Positions 5,084 to 5,523 of a DNA stretch of 5,523 bases are shown here, one piece after another (the first letter of the stretch is position 1; every line of letters begins with the position of its first letter). Below the pieces are notes generated by a model, which had not been told where the DNA came from, made no database searches, and was given only the letters and a program-made list of their open reading frames with translations. The stretch is from Bdellovibrionales bacterium (GTDB taxonomy: Bacteria > Bdellovibrionota > Bdellovibrionia > Bdellovibrionales > UBA1609), in the NCBI GenBank assembly GCA_020435185.1, contig JAGRAA010000039.1, forward strand, positions 1 to 5,523, written 5' to 3'. A program made the translations under genes and the position numbers.

Positions 5084-5493
5084 GATATTTTGTCCTGTAT
5101 ATTAAAAGCACTATTCATAATTTGAAGTTCATTTTTCCATTCTCCGGACATATTGTATTTAATATGTTCGTTAATGTAGATGCCAGGGGAGAGCTCTTGA
5201 AAATATCCAGCGTCTTCTAGAGGATGTCCCATGCTCGGCATAGTCGCATAAAATTCTATGCTCAGGTCTGAGGGCAGAGAATGTAGTTCTTGATTTTTGT
5301 AAAGAAAGACAACGAGGGTATTTTCTTTATCTACTTCGCCATAGGGACCTTTGGCCCAATAGTATTTTGCTGAATAGGGAGTTTGAGGGAAGGCGGCTTT
5401 GTGGGAGTCTGAATTGGGAATAGGAGCGAGTTTCTGCGTAGGTGAATTGCAAGAGGAAAGAAAAATAAACATAAAAAGCAAGAGGAGTTTCAT
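5062..5493 (-). CDS. FixH/YtkA-like lipoprotein, first visible gene of operon
   Basis: 143 residues from the ATG at 5493, chosen over an in-frame TTG at the window edge because GGGAGG (5499-5504) lies five bases upstream and the signal sequence starts there. MKLLLLFMFIFLSSC is a short lipoprotein signal with lipobox L12-S13-S14-C15, so the mature protein is anchored at C15. A Pro/Ser linker runs to about 40. The domain then shows a strand (LSIEFYAT) leading into M85-P-S-M88-G-H90, G96-Y97, GIYINEHIKYN and M115-S-G-E-W119 with a last strand. MP-x-MGH ... M-x-G-x-W is the layout of FixH and YtkA-like periplasmic domains, linked in other bacteria to cytochrome-oxidase assembly and copper. D77/E80 and the Met/His residues could contact metal, which is inference. 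It overlaps the barrel gene by 22 bases. The operon may begin further upstream, outside the window. Confidence 0.85.
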   Translation of the reverse strand: MKLLLLFMFIFLSSCNSPTQKLAPIPNSDSHKAAFPQTPYSAKYYWAKGPYGEVDKENTLVVFLYKNQELHSLPSDLSIEFYATMPSMGHPLEDAGYFQELSPGIYINEHIKYNMSGEWKNELQIMNSAFNIQDKISWSEFLQ

Positions 5494-5498
5494 TAAAA

Positions 5499-5504
5499 CC
5501 TCCC
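5499..5504 (-). promoter_or_regulatory. Ribosome binding site deciding the start of the FixH-like lipoprotein
   Basis: GGGAGG with a five-base spacer (TTTTA) to ATG 5493-5491. It rules for this ATG and against the in-frame TTG at 5523, which would put ten polar residues before the lipoprotein signal. Confidence 0.8.
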
Positions 5505-5523
5505 ATGAAAAAGCCTGAGTCAA

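Noticed and set aside
5494..5523. A longer version of the FixH-like lipoprotein starting at TTG on the window edge
   Set aside because: A strong ribosome site directs initiation at 5493, and the ten extra polar residues would disrupt the lipoprotein signal.

Overview
The window carries seven protein genes (one cut by the left edge), six on the minus strand and one on the plus strand. No RNA genes, insertion sequences, CRISPR arrays or origins were seen. The base composition leans to A+T. Many products are exported or lipid-anchored (classical signal peptides, lipoboxes, a probable outer-membrane barrel), so this is a Gram-negative, diderm bacterium. Small Cys-repeat secreted proteins, a Tyr/Ser/Thr/Cys-rich lipoprotein and an SCCG-type barrel beside FixH-like proteins recall the Bdellovibrio/Bacteriovorax group. 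That placement is inference from style, not from a marker gene.

Left part (1-1420, all minus): the first 25 residues of a response regulator (GTG start); a large hairpin; a 131-residue secreted protein made of two copies of a 48-49 residue, two-cysteine unit; a 175-residue lipoprotein with four Cys-containing repeats and a seven-tyrosine run. These look like separate transcription units. The hairpin at 140-195 separates the first two, and a gap of about 110 bases separates the next two.

Centre (1377-3592): a DEAD-box RNA helicase of RhlE type on the minus strand, with a good intrinsic terminator and a strong sigma70-like promoter. Its motif II reads DEGD and its motif III TAT. Divergent from it, a TTG-initiated, 228-residue protein looks like a class I SAM-dependent methyltransferase. 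The helicase promoter and a weaker plus-strand promoter candidate interleave in the same 35 bases.

Right part (3630-5493, minus): a tight three-gene operon. In order of transcription it encodes a FixH/YtkA-like lipoprotein, a signal-peptide-bearing probable outer-membrane beta-barrel with an N-terminal SCCG motif (22-base overlap with the lipoprotein gene), and a secreted protein that seems to carry a second, His/Met-rich version of the FixH-like domain (20-base gap). The set suggests an envelope system, possibly for metal handling or cytochrome-oxidase maturation. This operon is the best candidate in the window for an undescribed system; its function is inferred and no gene symbol can be given safely.
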